From positions 439,278 to 503,277 of the forward strand of contig NZ_KB217478.1 in assembly GCF_000331305.1 (NCBI RefSeq): a stretch of DNA of 64,000 nucleotides, in the 5' to 3' direction. The position numbers and the translations under genes were made by a program. The number at the start of each line of letters is the position of its first letter. The first letter of the stretch is position 1. Below, piece after piece: positions 44,997 through 53,814 of this stretch. Under the pieces are notes generated by a model. The model searched no databases. It saw only the letters and a program-made list of their open reading frames with translations, and was not told where the DNA came from. Source of the stretch: Calothrix sp. PCC 7103. GTDB taxonomy: Bacteria > Cyanobacteriota > Cyanobacteriia > Cyanobacteriales > Nostocaceae.

Positions 44997-45547
44997 ATGC
45001 GCTCAAATGTTGATCAAAAAAAGATTGAACAACTCATGAAAGCCCTAGGTAGAGAAGCGATAGTGGTTCGGGTTGTATCTTTTTTACAGGTGGCGCCAGT
45101 GCTTTACTTATTGGGTGGCGCAGTTCTACAGTAGATATCGATATCCGTCTAGACCCAGAACCCCAAAGTATTTTCCAAGCGCTCGCCAAACTTAAACAAC
45201 AGTTGGACATTAATATTGAACTAGCTTCCCCGCAGGACTTCTTACCTCCACTACCGGGATGGCGTAATCGAAGTATCTTTATTGGAAAGCAAGGTGAAAT
45301 CTCGTTTTATCATTACGATTTTATATCTCAAGCTATTTCTAAGCTATCTAGGGGATATAACCGTGATGTTGATGATGTTCAAGCTATGTACGAACAAAAA
45401 TTATTTTCTGTCGAAGAACTGCGTAGTTGCTTTAACGCGATTGAACCTGAATTAATACGATTTCCTTCTCTTAATCCTGATGTTTTGAAAAGCAGGGTTG
45501 AAGAATTTATTGAACATTGTGAAAATACACTAGGGAGCGATAAATAA
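44997..45547 (+). pseudogene. Nucleotidyltransferase-fold protein (DUF6036-like), frameshifted
   Basis: ATG 44997 opens MRSNVDQKKIEQLMKALGRE; from about 45057 the conserved part is in another frame: SGSGCIFFTGGASALLIGW, RSSTVDIDIRLDPEPQ, INIELASPQDFLPPLPGW. The Gly-Gly and Thr-x-Asp-x-Asp are typical of nucleotidyltransferase-fold toxins. The second frame has a stop just upstream and no start, and the first ends at TAG 45132. A one-base change explains both. The intact 3' part overlaps the next gene by one base (TAATG). Confidence 0.75.
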
Positions 45548-46002
45548 TGGAGCTTCAAGAATTGCCAGGAGCAGAATTAATCTTACCTGGACTGGATGAC
45601 CTTCTCCACGGTAAAAATAACACAATTGGGTCTTTATTAATTGCAATCGCATCTGTACGTTTAGCAAAAGCTGGCTTGGATATTCCAAAAGTATCTCTAG
45701 CCAAAGAGCCAGAACTAACTTTGTATGCTCATCTTCAAAACGAACGTGATGATGCTTATCCTTATTATAATGCTTTATTAAATAGTCTTAACAGCTTTTG
45801 TGCAGCACTTGAAGTTAATTACAGATATAATGACTACGGTTCAGGGCTTGATAATATAGATATTACTCAATATGAAGGAGTATATACTGAAGTAACAATG
45901 CCTGGATATCACGTTATATTGCAACGCAGTTCTAATGGTCATAATCTGCCTAAAACTGAAGTAATAAAGATTCCTGTGCTTGAGCTTCAAGAGTGGTTAT
46001 AA
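45547..46002 (+). CDS. Hypothetical protein coupled to the nucleotidyltransferase
   Basis: 151 residues, family not recognised. ELPGAELILPGLDDLLHGK and SLLIAIASVRLAKAGLDIP are helical, the centre (LYAHLQNERDDAYPYYNALL) is acidic, and the end is beta-rich. ATG shares one base with the stop of the previous frame, so the two were made together, as in toxin-antitoxin operons. Its own frame is intact. Confidence 0.6.
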   Translation: MELQELPGAELILPGLDDLLHGKNNTIGSLLIAIASVRLAKAGLDIPKVSLAKEPELTLYAHLQNERDDAYPYYNALLNSLNSFCAALEVNYRYNDYGSGLDNIDITQYEGVYTEVTMPGYHVILQRSSNGHNLPKTEVIKIPVLELQEWL

Positions 46003-46359
46003 ACAGTTAGATGAACGAAAACAGTTAACAGCAGCAAAAGTTTCCGAGTTACTTCTAGTTTTAGAGTATCCTGAACTGCCGTTACATAATAATCCTGCTG
46101 AACTAGCTGCAAGAACAATGGTGCAGCGACGCAACATTATTTATGCGACTCAGACGAGTGAAGGTACTAAAGCTTGGGATATATTCATGTCTCTTGTTGC
46201 GACTACTCGCAAATTAGGAATAAGCTTTTTAAGTACATACAAGACTGTATTTCTAAGAATTATCATATCCCATGTTTAGGAGATGTTATTAGAGATAAAG
46301 GTGTTCAAAAGCATCAGCCCTTGTTTTGGCAAGATGAACTATTTTGTATGTCAGGGTAA
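46003..46359 (+). pseudogene. DDE transposase C-terminal relic (IS66-like)
   Basis: YPELPLHNNPAELAARTMVQ, RRNIIYATQTSEGTKAWDIF and MSLVATTRKLGISF correspond to the end of IS66-like transposases (DNNxAERxxR, RKN, TAKxxG). After a frameshift near 46230 the other frame continues KYIQDCISKNYHIPCLGDVI. No N-terminus and no terminal repeats are visible. A dead fragment marking earlier transposition in the island. Confidence 0.7.
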
Positions 46360-46690
46360 AAACTCTTAGATTAACTCGTTGGTTAAATTAAAAACTCACT
46401 GCATTTAAGGGTTGGTGTGCATATATTTGTGCTGCATCAAAATTTCTTTGTTTATCAATGTATGTAATCTACGCTTAGGTTGGTGCGTTTAAAAGTGCGT
46501 TATTGAAGAAGTGCTATTGTAGTTTATATTTTATTGTTATATAGTTAGCTCTTCCACTTTGTCATAAATATTATGTTGATATAAATTACTGTTAGCAACG
46601 TTCTGTGGCGCAGCGGGCGCCCTGCGCCGCATGGCTTGAGTTATTTGTATACATAATAAATATATCCAACAACAAAGAGAATCATTATTA
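46360..46690. other. Intergenic region before higBA
   Basis: 331 bases without a gene. A short GC-rich hairpin GCGCAGCGGGCGCC-type lies near 46605-46630 (GGCGCAGCG, CGCTGCGCC-like). It should contain the higBA promoter. Confidence 0.4.
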
Positions 46691-47059
46691 ATGAACTGGG
46701 TTGTTGAATTTCATGAAGACTTTGAGCCAGAATTTGATGCTCTACCAAACAAAGTGCAAGACAAAATACTCGCTCGCATTCGTCTACTGCAAGCTTTCGG
46801 TTCTGAGCTAGGACGACCTAATGTTGACACATTAAATGGTTCGCGGCATAGCAACATGAAAGAATTAAGGTTTAATGCAGCGGATGGAGTCTGGCGTGTA
46901 GCATTTGCATTCGACCCAGAACGGTGTGCAATACTACTGGTAGCAGGTGATAAGTCAGGCAGTAGCGAAAGTCGTTTTTATAATCAACTTATCAAAACAG
47001 CTGATGACAGGTTTGATGCCCACTTGGCTCAATTAAAGGCTGAACAAGAGGAAAAGTGA
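46691..47059 (+). CDS. higB: RelE/HigB-family toxin (phage Gp49-like)
   Basis: 122 residues. VVEFHEDFEPEFDALPNKVQ, then LQAFGSELGRPNVDTLNGSR, MKELRF and GVWRVAFAFDPERCAILLVA are the landmarks of the Gp49-like HigB toxins, ribosome-dependent mRNA nucleases. The KELR and GDKSGSSESRFYNQLI segments hold the usual basic residues. The antitoxin gene starts nine bases after its stop, the reversed toxin-first order typical of higBA. Frame intact. Confidence 0.88.
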   Translation: MNWVVEFHEDFEPEFDALPNKVQDKILARIRLLQAFGSELGRPNVDTLNGSRHSNMKELRFNAADGVWRVAFAFDPERCAILLVAGDKSGSSESRFYNQLIKTADDRFDAHLAQLKAEQEEK

Positions 47060-47068
47060 TGGTAACTT

Positions 47069-47413
47069 ATGGGTAAAACTTTAAAAGAAAAACTAGAAGA
47101 ATTGTCACCCGAACGACAAAAAAAGATTGAAGAAGAAGCAAATCTTCTTATCGCAGAGGAAATGACACGGCAGCAACTGAGACTTGCACTTAAGCTAACT
47201 CAAGAACAAATGGCAAAATTTCTTCAAGTTGACCAAGGGAATGTTTCCCGACTTGAACAACGTACTGATTTAATGCTTTCGACTTTGCGGAAATACATTG
47301 CTGCAATGGGAGGTGAGTTAAAGCTTGTTGTTGAATTTCCAGACCGTCCACCTGTCACCCTAATAGGTATTTCAGAAATCGAAGAACCATCAGCATTAGT
47401 CAGTAATGAGTGA
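47069..47413 (+). CDS. higA: XRE-family antitoxin HigA
   Basis: 114 residues. An N-terminal helical arm (LKEKLEELSPERQKKIEEEA) is followed by an XRE helix-turn-helix (LALKLTQEQMAKFLQVDQGN, VSRLEQRTDLMLSTLRKYI) that should bind the operon's operator. The C-terminal tail is acidic. The stop lies 11 bases before the BrxL start, so brxL was probably read from the same transcript. Confidence 0.88.
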   Translation: MGKTLKEKLEELSPERQKKIEEEANLLIAEEMTRQQLRLALKLTQEQMAKFLQVDQGNVSRLEQRTDLMLSTLRKYIAAMGGELKLVVEFPDRPPVTLIGISEIEEPSALVSNE

Positions 47414-47424
47414 TTTTTCTGAGC

Positions 47425-48009
47425 ATGGATGACCTCAACCAAAAGCTAAATACCATTTATCCCGGCAAGATAGTACGTAAAGACCTGACCAAGCGTATCA
47501 AAGAAGGCGCCAATGTACCTGTGTATGTGTTGGAGTACCTACTGGGTGTGTACTGCGCGACTGACGATGAAACCACTATTGAGGAGGGTGTTGCGCGCGT
47601 CAAAAACATCCTAGCTCAAAACTACGTCAGTCCTGACGAAGCGGAATTAGTCAAATCTAAAGTTCGGGAAATGGGACGTTTTACAGCTATCGACCGAGTT
47701 ACAGTGTCCCTCAATGAGAAAGAAGATATGTACCAAGGGACTTTGATGAACCTGGGTTTAAAAGATGTAGTCATCGACCCAGAAATTGTCTTAGCTTACC
47801 AAAAGCTTTTGGGGGGAGGTATTTGGTGCATTTTACAACTAGAGTATGAAGGAGGGCTTAAACCAAGTCCTTTTATTGTTGCTAGTCTCAAACCCATCCA
47901 AATGCCCAATGTGGATATGGAGGAATTATTCTCTGGGCGCCTAAATTTTACTCGTGATGAATGGATAGACTTATTAATACGGTCAGCAGGTTTAGAACTA
48001 GGCTGTTGA
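47425..48009 (+). pseudogene. brxL: BREX Lon-like protein BrxL, N-terminal fragment
   Basis: 194 residues of an expected ~680. MDDLNQKLNTIYPGKIVRKD, LTKRIKEGANVPVYVLEYLL, GVYCATDDE, KLLGGGIWCILQLEYEGG and VASLKPIQMPNVDMEELF match the N-terminal domain of BrxL closely. The reading stops at LELGC, where GCTGTTGA comes from the insertion element. The AAA+ and Lon-like protease parts are absent, and I do not find them after the element. The remaining domain is intact and undamaged, so the truncation is recent. Confidence 0.88.
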
Positions 48010-48224
48010 CTTTGTGGGAAATTAGCCGAAAAAACTTCATGCTATTTTTGTGTCGTCGTAACTCGGACTCAACATGCGAGGTTTTCGACCAACTATTTCT
48101 TTACAAAGCACACTTCGATTCTAAAAATAAAAATTAAAATATAATACTAACAAAAACTATACTCACAAGAACGCGGAGGTTATAAGCTTTAGCTTGTAAC
48201 GACGCCACGGCGCTTGTAATCAAG

Positions 48225-48521
48225 CTAATCACTATTACAACTGGAAAATACAATTCTTCTCTTTGAAAGCATTGACTGTCCAAAAACTTGAGTTAACCAA
48301 ATTTCTAAGTCAGTATACCGAACTGCTTCTAATGCTTGTTTTACCACTGAAGTAGTTAGATTCATAGTGCATAAAGCAATATTCAAAATCATCTGACCCA
48401 TCTGTTTGATCGGAGATTTAGACTGAACTTCCCCCCAAGCAAAAAGACGGAACTCTTTCCTAGAGCAACTTTCCAGCTTTTTAAAATCGCTCTTACTGGG
48501 TACAAATTGCCAAAGGGGCAT
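48225..48521 (-). CDS. Hypothetical ORF inside the element
   Basis: 98 residues, MPLWQFVPSKSDFKKLESCS at the start and a helical centre (KQMGQMILNIALCTMNLTTS). Family not recognised, and it may be cargo or part of a decayed transposase. It has a clean frame but no strong ribosome site. Confidence 0.35.
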   Translation of the reverse strand: MPLWQFVPSKSDFKKLESCSRKEFRLFAWGEVQSKSPIKQMGQMILNIALCTMNLTTSVVKQALEAVRYTDLEIWLTQVFGQSMLSKRRIVFSSCNSD

Positions 48522-48571
48522 ATGCGTTGCGGTTTTGAGGCGTTTACCCCCCGTTTTTTACGTTACCACAG

Positions 48572-48751
48572 ATGTGCCCAAAAATCAAAGCTTACATGGG
48601 TACAGCAGATATTGTTGCAAACGCTAGAAGTATTATATATCAAAGCTTTAATGCCTGTTTAGTACATAAGCACCGGGGGAAGTTCAGTTTAGAAGAAAAC
48701 TGCTTGTATTTACCAAAAATTGACTCAAGCACATCAGAAGTAGGCTGTTGA
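48572..48751 (+). CDS. Small ORF ended by an element terminus
   Basis: 59 residues, MCPKIKAYMGTADIVANARS at the start. Its last codons GTA-GGC-TGT-TGA are formed by the internal copy of the element end, exactly as happens to brxL. Probably a truncated fragment of an unknown gene. Confidence 0.3.
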   Translation: MCPKIKAYMGTADIVANARSIIYQSFNACLVHKHRGKFSLEENCLYLPKIDSSTSEVGC

Positions 48752-48908
48752 CTTTGATAGTTTTTGGGCCATTTTTACTCATGCATAATACGTGTTTTAT
48801 CACATTAGCCTTAAAAGCCTATAAAATAATGATTATAGAGCTTTTATTTTAGACACAAAAACTGTATGAACTTTTGGGTGCCCGTTTCCCACAAAGTCAA
48901 CACCCTAG

Positions 48909-49332
48909 TTTTAAACCACTGCCAAACTAACTTTGTAACACCTTTGTATCTCAGATAAAATCTGATACGTTTTCCACGCTTGTCTTTTGGCAGCACATCA
49001 CCTTTTAGGTACATGGTTAAGGATAGTTTTCTCGTTCAGTGAAACTGTTGCCAAAAAAGCAAACCTTGTTAATGCTATATCAAGCTTACCAGTGCAGTCG
49101 TAGACCAAGAAAGGATGACGATGAGCCGTATTGGCTGGTCTCTTTACAAATCGATAAATTTTGACCATAAACTAGTACTACAGGACTAGTAATCATTATC
49201 ATAAAACTAATAGCTTATAAAAAAATCAGCCCAATGGCTGACTATAAGCAATTTTTTACTAATTGGGTTTTCAGATAAGAAATATTATGGTTCCAGTGAC
49301 AAAAATCATTCTAAATGAAGGGTTTTAAAATA
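48909..49332. other. Intergenic region, no gene found
   Basis: About 420 bases between the element and tRNA-Val. All frames are broken, and no BrxL C-terminal sequence is readable. Confidence 0.4.
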
Positions 49333-49405
<73 letters not shown>

Positions 49406-49613
49406 GTGTTTGACTTGCCAGAATTAAATATAGCAAAGCTTTTTTAAAAAAGCAAGTCTTTTATTAAAAGTTTTTTGGCTTCAGTGGTTAATTATGTTTT
49501 TTTGCAGCCAGTTTGGGTAATATACTTATCGAACGTATCCCTGAAAGGCGCCTATGCTGCTCATGAATGTTATTTACTTGAACGTTTAAAGAGTTAACAG
49601 TATATATTATGTT

Positions 49614-49681
49614 GGGTTCGGCAAAGCCTCCACCCAACCTACTCCGCTCCTCAGCACTCAGTACTTTCCACTCAGCACTCT
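49614..49681. repeat. TTGGGTT hairpin and CAGCACTCAGT repeat
   Basis: GTTGGGTT-CGGCAAAGCCTCC-ACCCAAC is a dispersed hairpin that recurs at 60107-60132. It is followed by CAGCACTCAGTACTTTCC and ACTCAGCACTC, the rnpB-type repeat in the other orientation. Confidence 0.55.
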
Positions 49682-49684
49682 CTT

Positions 49685-50281
49685 ATGCCTTCTGGTCGGA
49701 CTCATGACCGTATTACTATTTGGGTTTTGCCTGTTCTCGTTGGCGCCACTTTTTGGCAAACGCGCAATGGGAATATAACGCTGCTTATTGCTACGGGGTT
49801 TATGTTGGGTGGGTTAATGTTTGGGCCTGACTTGGATATATACTCGGTGCAGTATCAGCGCTGGGGATGGTTCAAGTGGATTTGGTTGCCGTATCAAAAG
49901 AGTTTACGTCATCGCTCGTTTTTATCGCATGGCCCCGTTATTGGGACTGCTTTACGAGTACTTTATTTTACAATTTTTATTAGTGTTATTACAGTTATTG
50001 TTTTGTTGATTGGTGAGAGAAGCGGTAATTTAACTCTTAATTGGTATAGTTTGGTTGATAGCATCGCCAATACAGTAGTTATTCATAAGGCTGAATTTAT
50101 CGCTTTGTTTGCCGGTTTAGAATTCGGCGCCATGAGTCATTATCTCAGCGATTGGACGGGTTCGACTTACAAGCGCATCAAAAAACAAGGAATCCGTCAA
50201 TATTTAAAGGGACTAGCAAATAATGGCAAAATTAAGAAACGTAAACGAGTCGTCAGAAAGCGGAAAGTCAAAAGCAAATAA
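49685..50281 (+). CDS. DUF2227-family putative metal-binding membrane protein
   Basis: 198 residues. MPSGRTHDRIT at the start, GGLMFGPDLDIYSVQYQRWG, LRHRSFLSHGPVIG and GAMSHYLSDWTG carry the conserved His/Asp positions of this cyanobacterial family, thought to bind metal. Several hydrophobic segments and a very basic tail (KKRKRVVRKRKVKSK) suggest a membrane protein with a cytoplasmic or nucleic-acid-contacting end. mazG follows after two bases. Confidence 0.85.
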   Translation: MPSGRTHDRITIWVLPVLVGATFWQTRNGNITLLIATGFMLGGLMFGPDLDIYSVQYQRWGWFKWIWLPYQKSLRHRSFLSHGPVIGTALRVLYFTIFISVITVIVLLIGERSGNLTLNWYSLVDSIANTVVIHKAEFIALFAGLEFGAMSHYLSDWTGSTYKRIKKQGIRQYLKGLANNGKIKKRKRVVRKRKVKSK

Positions 50282-50283
50282 TT

Positions 50284-51084
50284 ATGAACGAAAATCTTCA
50301 AGCATTACAAGAACTCATCGACGTAGTAGCAAAACTCCGTAACCCCGATGGGGGATGTCCGTGGGACTTGGAGCAAACACCGCAAACTTTAACACCTTAC
50401 ATTATAGAAGAAGCATACGAAACTGTAGATGCTATTAAAAGCGGTGACAAAAACGCTATTGCCGAAGAACTCGGAGATTTATTGTTACAAGTAGTACTAC
50501 AAGCACAAATAGCTAGTGAACATGGAGATTTTTCTTTAAAAGAAGTTGCGGAAGGCATTTCACAAAAACTAATTAGGCGCCATCCTCATGTATTTGGTGA
50601 TACATCAGTACAAAGCGTTGATGAAGTGCGACAAAATTGGGAGCAAATAAAAGCCACAGAAAAAGGACAATCTGCCCAAGAACAAGCATTGCTTAGTAAC
50701 AAACTTAGTCAATACAACAAAAAACTGCCACCTTTAACAGCAGCAATGAAAATTTCTCAAAAAGCGGCAGGCGCCGGGTTTGAGTGGGAAAATATAGATG
50801 GAGTCTGGAACAAGCTCGCAGAAGAAGTAGAAGAATTTAAGCAAGCTTTAGCGCACGAAACACCTCAACAGCAATCTTCAGAATTTGGAGACGTGCTATT
50901 TTCACTCATCCAACTCGCACGCTGGAATAATATCGACCCAGCAGAAGCATTACAAGGAACAAATCAACGCTTTATTCAAAGACTTAAAAAAATGGAAGCG
51001 TTTGCCGACCGTCCACTTAGCGAATATACCTTGGCAGAATTAGAAGAACTTTGGCAACGTGCAAAAAAAGAATTACTTACCTAA
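50284..51084 (+). CDS. mazG: Nucleoside triphosphate pyrophosphohydrolase MazG
   Basis: 266 residues, the two-domain form. It hydrolyses NTPs to NMP and pyrophosphate and cleans aberrant nucleotides. The first domain has GGCPWDLEQTPQTLTPYIIE and EEAYETVDAI with EELGDLLLQV; the second repeats it as EEVEEFKQAL and EFGDVLFSLIQL. The start is two bases after the preceding stop, so the genes are co-transcribed. It overlaps the convergent proC stop by 12 bases. Confidence 0.94.
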   Translation: MNENLQALQELIDVVAKLRNPDGGCPWDLEQTPQTLTPYIIEEAYETVDAIKSGDKNAIAEELGDLLLQVVLQAQIASEHGDFSLKEVAEGISQKLIRRHPHVFGDTSVQSVDEVRQNWEQIKATEKGQSAQEQALLSNKLSQYNKKLPPLTAAMKISQKAAGAGFEWENIDGVWNKLAEEVEEFKQALAHETPQQQSSEFGDVLFSLIQLARWNNIDPAEALQGTNQRFIQRLKKMEAFADRPLSEYTLAELEELWQRAKKELLT

Positions 51085-51885
51085 CTCTTGCGAGCGGTTA
51101 GTAGCTGCTTTAACAGCTTGAATTAAAGCTGAACGAAATGCTGCTTTCTCTAATTCAGCGATTCCAGCGATAGTAGTACCACCTGGACTTGTCACCCGGT
51201 CTTTTAATTCAGCCGGATGAATTTTGGTTTCATGTAATAGTGTAGCTGTACCTAATACTGTTTGTAATGCTAATTGCTGTGCAACAGTACGTGGTAAACC
51301 AGATGCAACACCACCATCTGCGAGAGCTTCCACCATTAACGCGACATACGCAGGTCCACTTCCTGATAACCCCGTCACAGCATCCATCAAACTTTCAGAA
51401 ACTTCTACTACTTCCCCTACTGCTGAAAATAACTGATGCGCTTTCTCCAAATGATTTACTTGAGTATCTTTACCCGCACAAATTGCTGTAATTCCGGCGC
51501 CTACAGTTGCAGGAGTATTGGGCATTGCACGTACCACGGGTAAACCCACAAAAGCCGCTTCCAACTGTCTTAAAGTCACCCCTGCCAAAATTGATACAAT
51601 TAAAGGAAAATGACTTTGACTAATGACACTAGAAATTTCCTGAGTTACACTAGTGAATACCTGGGGCTTTACGGCTAAAAACATTACCTCTGCACCCGTA
51701 TTAAACACTTCAGTGTTTTCACTTACCACATTTACTGCATATTTTTTAGCTAAAAACTCTCTCCGTGCAGAAGAAGGTTCACTAACAATAATTTCCGAAG
51801 ATTTATAAATACTTGTATTGATGAGACGGGATAAAAGCGCTTCACCCATTACCCCGCCACCGATTAAGCCAAATTTTACTGACAA
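51073..51885 (-). CDS. proC: Pyrroline-5-carboxylate reductase
   Basis: 270 residues. The last step of proline synthesis, reducing pyrroline-5-carboxylate with NADPH. The Rossmann start FGLIGGGVMGEALL, the central FLAVKPQVF, RAMPNTPATVGAGI and the C-terminal signature GLSGSGPAYVALMVEALADG, then VTSPGGTTIAGI, are all present. It sits in the sepF-pipY-pipX gene run, as in many cyanobacteria. Confidence 0.95.
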   Translation of the reverse strand: MSVKFGLIGGGVMGEALLSRLINTSIYKSSEIIVSEPSSARREFLAKKYAVNVVSENTEVFNTGAEVMFLAVKPQVFTSVTQEISSVISQSHFPLIVSILAGVTLRQLEAAFVGLPVVRAMPNTPATVGAGITAICAGKDTQVNHLEKAHQLFSAVGEVVEVSESLMDAVTGLSGSGPAYVALMVEALADGGVASGLPRTVAQQLALQTVLGTATLLHETKIHPAELKDRVTSPGGTTIAGIAELEKAAFRSALIQAVKAATNRSQELGK

Positions 51886-52052
51886 GTCGAATTCACCCTA
51901 ATTATATTTAACATCAAATTTGGATCAATGATAACCTTTCCAGCCTAAGAAAGACTCATATTGCAAGGATTTTTATCTATTTTTCCCCTATTAAATCCCG
52001 GTGCCCAAATTTGTCTTGATATCACTTAAATTGCTGCGAATAAAGGTACTTA

Positions 52053-52658
52053 TTACTGTGCCATACGAACTGGGTCAGAACCCCATGTTTGAGTTGGGTT
52101 TGCAGAAGCAGGACGATTTGGACGCGCTGGATGCTGTGGCACTTCATGTAAAACCCCACCTTGAGTGCTTACTTGTACACAACTTGGTGTGAACAAGAAA
52201 ATACTTTCACCAATACGTTCTTGATGTCCATCAAGTGCGTATGTTCCACCCGCGACAAAATCAACTGCTCGCTGCGCTTGGTCTGGATCCATTATTGTTA
52301 AATTCAATACCACTGATTTGCGCTCACGTAGTGCCTGAATCGCTTGAGGCATTTCTTCAAACGTCCGTGGTTCAAGCACTAACACTTCCGAAATTCCATT
52401 CAAAGCTCCGGGCATACCTATTACATTATTCATTGTTTTCGCACCTGCTACACCAGTATTCATTGTAGTCATGGGTTCACGCCAACGTCCATTGTTCGCT
52501 GGTGCTTCTGCTGGTTGAGGTGCCGGTTGTTGTGGTGGGTTTTGCTCTTGGTAGATGTTCTGGTAATTATCGTTATCAACTTCTTCGTAGTACTCATACT
52601 CTTCTACTGGTTCATTTAAACCAACGAAGTCTTTTAATTTGGTAAATATGTTGTTCAT
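52053..52658 (-). CDS. sepF: Cell division protein SepF
   Basis: 201 residues. SepF anchors and aligns FtsZ at the membrane. The N-terminal amphipathic helix is [15 protein letters not shown], followed by a Glu/Tyr- and Pro/Gln-rich linker (about 17-65) and the globular domain (about 90-180) with [40 protein letters not shown] and IFLFTP. The tail of Pro/Asn residues is longer than in Bacillus, usual for filamentous cyanobacteria. Confidence 0.94.
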   Translation of the reverse strand: MNNIFTKLKDFVGLNEPVEEYEYYEEVDNDNYQNIYQEQNPPQQPAPQPAEAPANNGRWREPMTTMNTGVAGAKTMNNVIGMPGALNGISEVLVLEPRTFEEMPQAIQALRERKSVVLNLTIMDPDQAQRAVDFVAGGTYALDGHQERIGESIFLFTPSCVQVSTQGGVLHEVPQHPARPNRPASANPTQTWGSDPVRMAQ

Positions 52659-53101
52659 TTTGACATGCTCCTGGTACTCAATACCTTGACTTAGTTAGGT
52701 AAAAATAGCTTCTCGCTGCCTTTACCATATTTTTTCGCACGGACAATTTAAGAATTCTACCGTCATTTGTAACATTTATCACGCACAAATAAAATCTATG
52801 AGTCTTACGCTTTAACGTTAGAACATATTTTTATACGTAACAATGAGTCAAGATTATATCCTAAGTAGTCCGCTAGGAAAAGTTTCTTTTGACCCATATT
52901 TTAAATAGGTACACATTTGTAAATACTATATTTCACATACCTTCGTGAATCAGGATATAATATTTTTTTTGGGTATCAAATATTGTCAGTACCAAAGTTG
53001 TTCTTTGATACTTAATGCCAAGCAAGGGCTTGTTTAATAATGTTTTAATGCCTGTAGCATTTGTCTTGACTGACTCTCAGCGTGTGTATAGATTGATTTC
53101 T
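52659..53101. other. Spacer between sepF and pipY
   Basis: 443 bases without a gene, AT-rich. It probably holds an independent sepF promoter. No recognised operator or RNA. Confidence 0.4.
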
Positions 53102-53767
53102 TCAACGGGCGCCAAAAAGAATTGTTCCCAATCTTATCATCGTGGCGCCTGCTTTGATCCCAAGCTCATAATCACCCGACATTCCCATTGAAAGCTGCTC
53201 TATACATATGTTTGACAAATTTTGAGCATTGATTTTTTCCGCTAATTCACGAGTTTGGTTAAACACCTCTAAAGTTTGTATTTCGTCTGAATCTAAAGGC
53301 GGGATTGTCATTAAACCTTGACATTGTAAACTTTTACATTCATTTAATAAAGGCAAATCTTCGAGCAACTGGGGGATATCCCACCCAGATTTGTTGGGGT
53401 CAGGAAGAATTTTGACTTGGAAACAAATGTGGGGATTGAGATTCATTGTAGAGGCGAGTTGGTTGAGACGTTGAGCAATCGTTACTGTATCAACAGAATG
53501 AATCCACTGAAATAGCTCCAGAGCTTTTTTGGCTTTATTGCTTTGTAAATGACCAATGAAGTGCCAGGTGATATCAGGTAAATCATGGAGTAAAGCTTGT
53601 TTTGCGGCAGCTTCTTGGATACGACTTTCGCCAAAATCGCGAATTCCTGCGGTGTAAGCGATGCGAACTACCTCCGCAGGAACTGTTTTTGTAACAGCGA
53701 TTAATCGAACCTGAGCGGGTAATTGAGAACGAATGTGGTTGATGCGGTCGTGGTATGGGTTGCTCAT
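53102..53767 (-). CDS. pipY: PLP-homeostasis protein PipY (YggS/COG0325 family)
   Basis: 221 residues. A pyridoxal-phosphate-binding single-domain barrel without known enzyme activity, controlling PLP and amino-acid balance. LIAVTKTVPAEVV holds the PLP lysine; FGESRIQEAAAK, WHFIGHLQSNKAK, and LSMGMSGDYELGIKAGATMI, RLGTILFGAR complete the family pattern. It follows pipX by 47 bases on the same strand, the pipX-pipY pair known from Synechococcus. Confidence 0.94.
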   Translation of the reverse strand: MSNPYHDRINHIRSQLPAQVRLIAVTKTVPAEVVRIAYTAGIRDFGESRIQEAAAKQALLHDLPDITWHFIGHLQSNKAKKALELFQWIHSVDTVTIAQRLNQLASTMNLNPHICFQVKILPDPNKSGWDIPQLLEDLPLLNECKSLQCQGLMTIPPLDSDEIQTLEVFNQTRELAEKINAQNLSNICIEQLSMGMSGDYELGIKAGATMIRLGTILFGAR

Positions 53768-53814
53768 ATGCGCGCGGTTTGGGTGAAAAGCGCGTTTGTT
53801 TTAATTAGTGGGTG

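Larger units (their letters stand above)
48002..48904. mobile_element. Insertion element with CTAG target duplication (IS701-like ends)
   Basis: Left end GCTGTTGACTTTGTGGGAAA and right end (complement) GGTGTTGACTTTGTGGGAAA match in 19 of 20. They are flanked by CTAG at 47998-48001 and 48905-48908. CTAG fits the YTAR target of the IS701 family. No intact transposase lies inside the ~903 bp. A further copy of the left end starts at 48743, so the right 160 bases look like a nested miniature element. Confidence 0.75.

Noticed and set aside
45057-45131. Programmed frameshift at the T6 run of the nucleotidyltransferase gene
   Set aside because: The conserved residues SGSGC lie before the T run and are already in the second frame, so slippage there cannot restore the protein.
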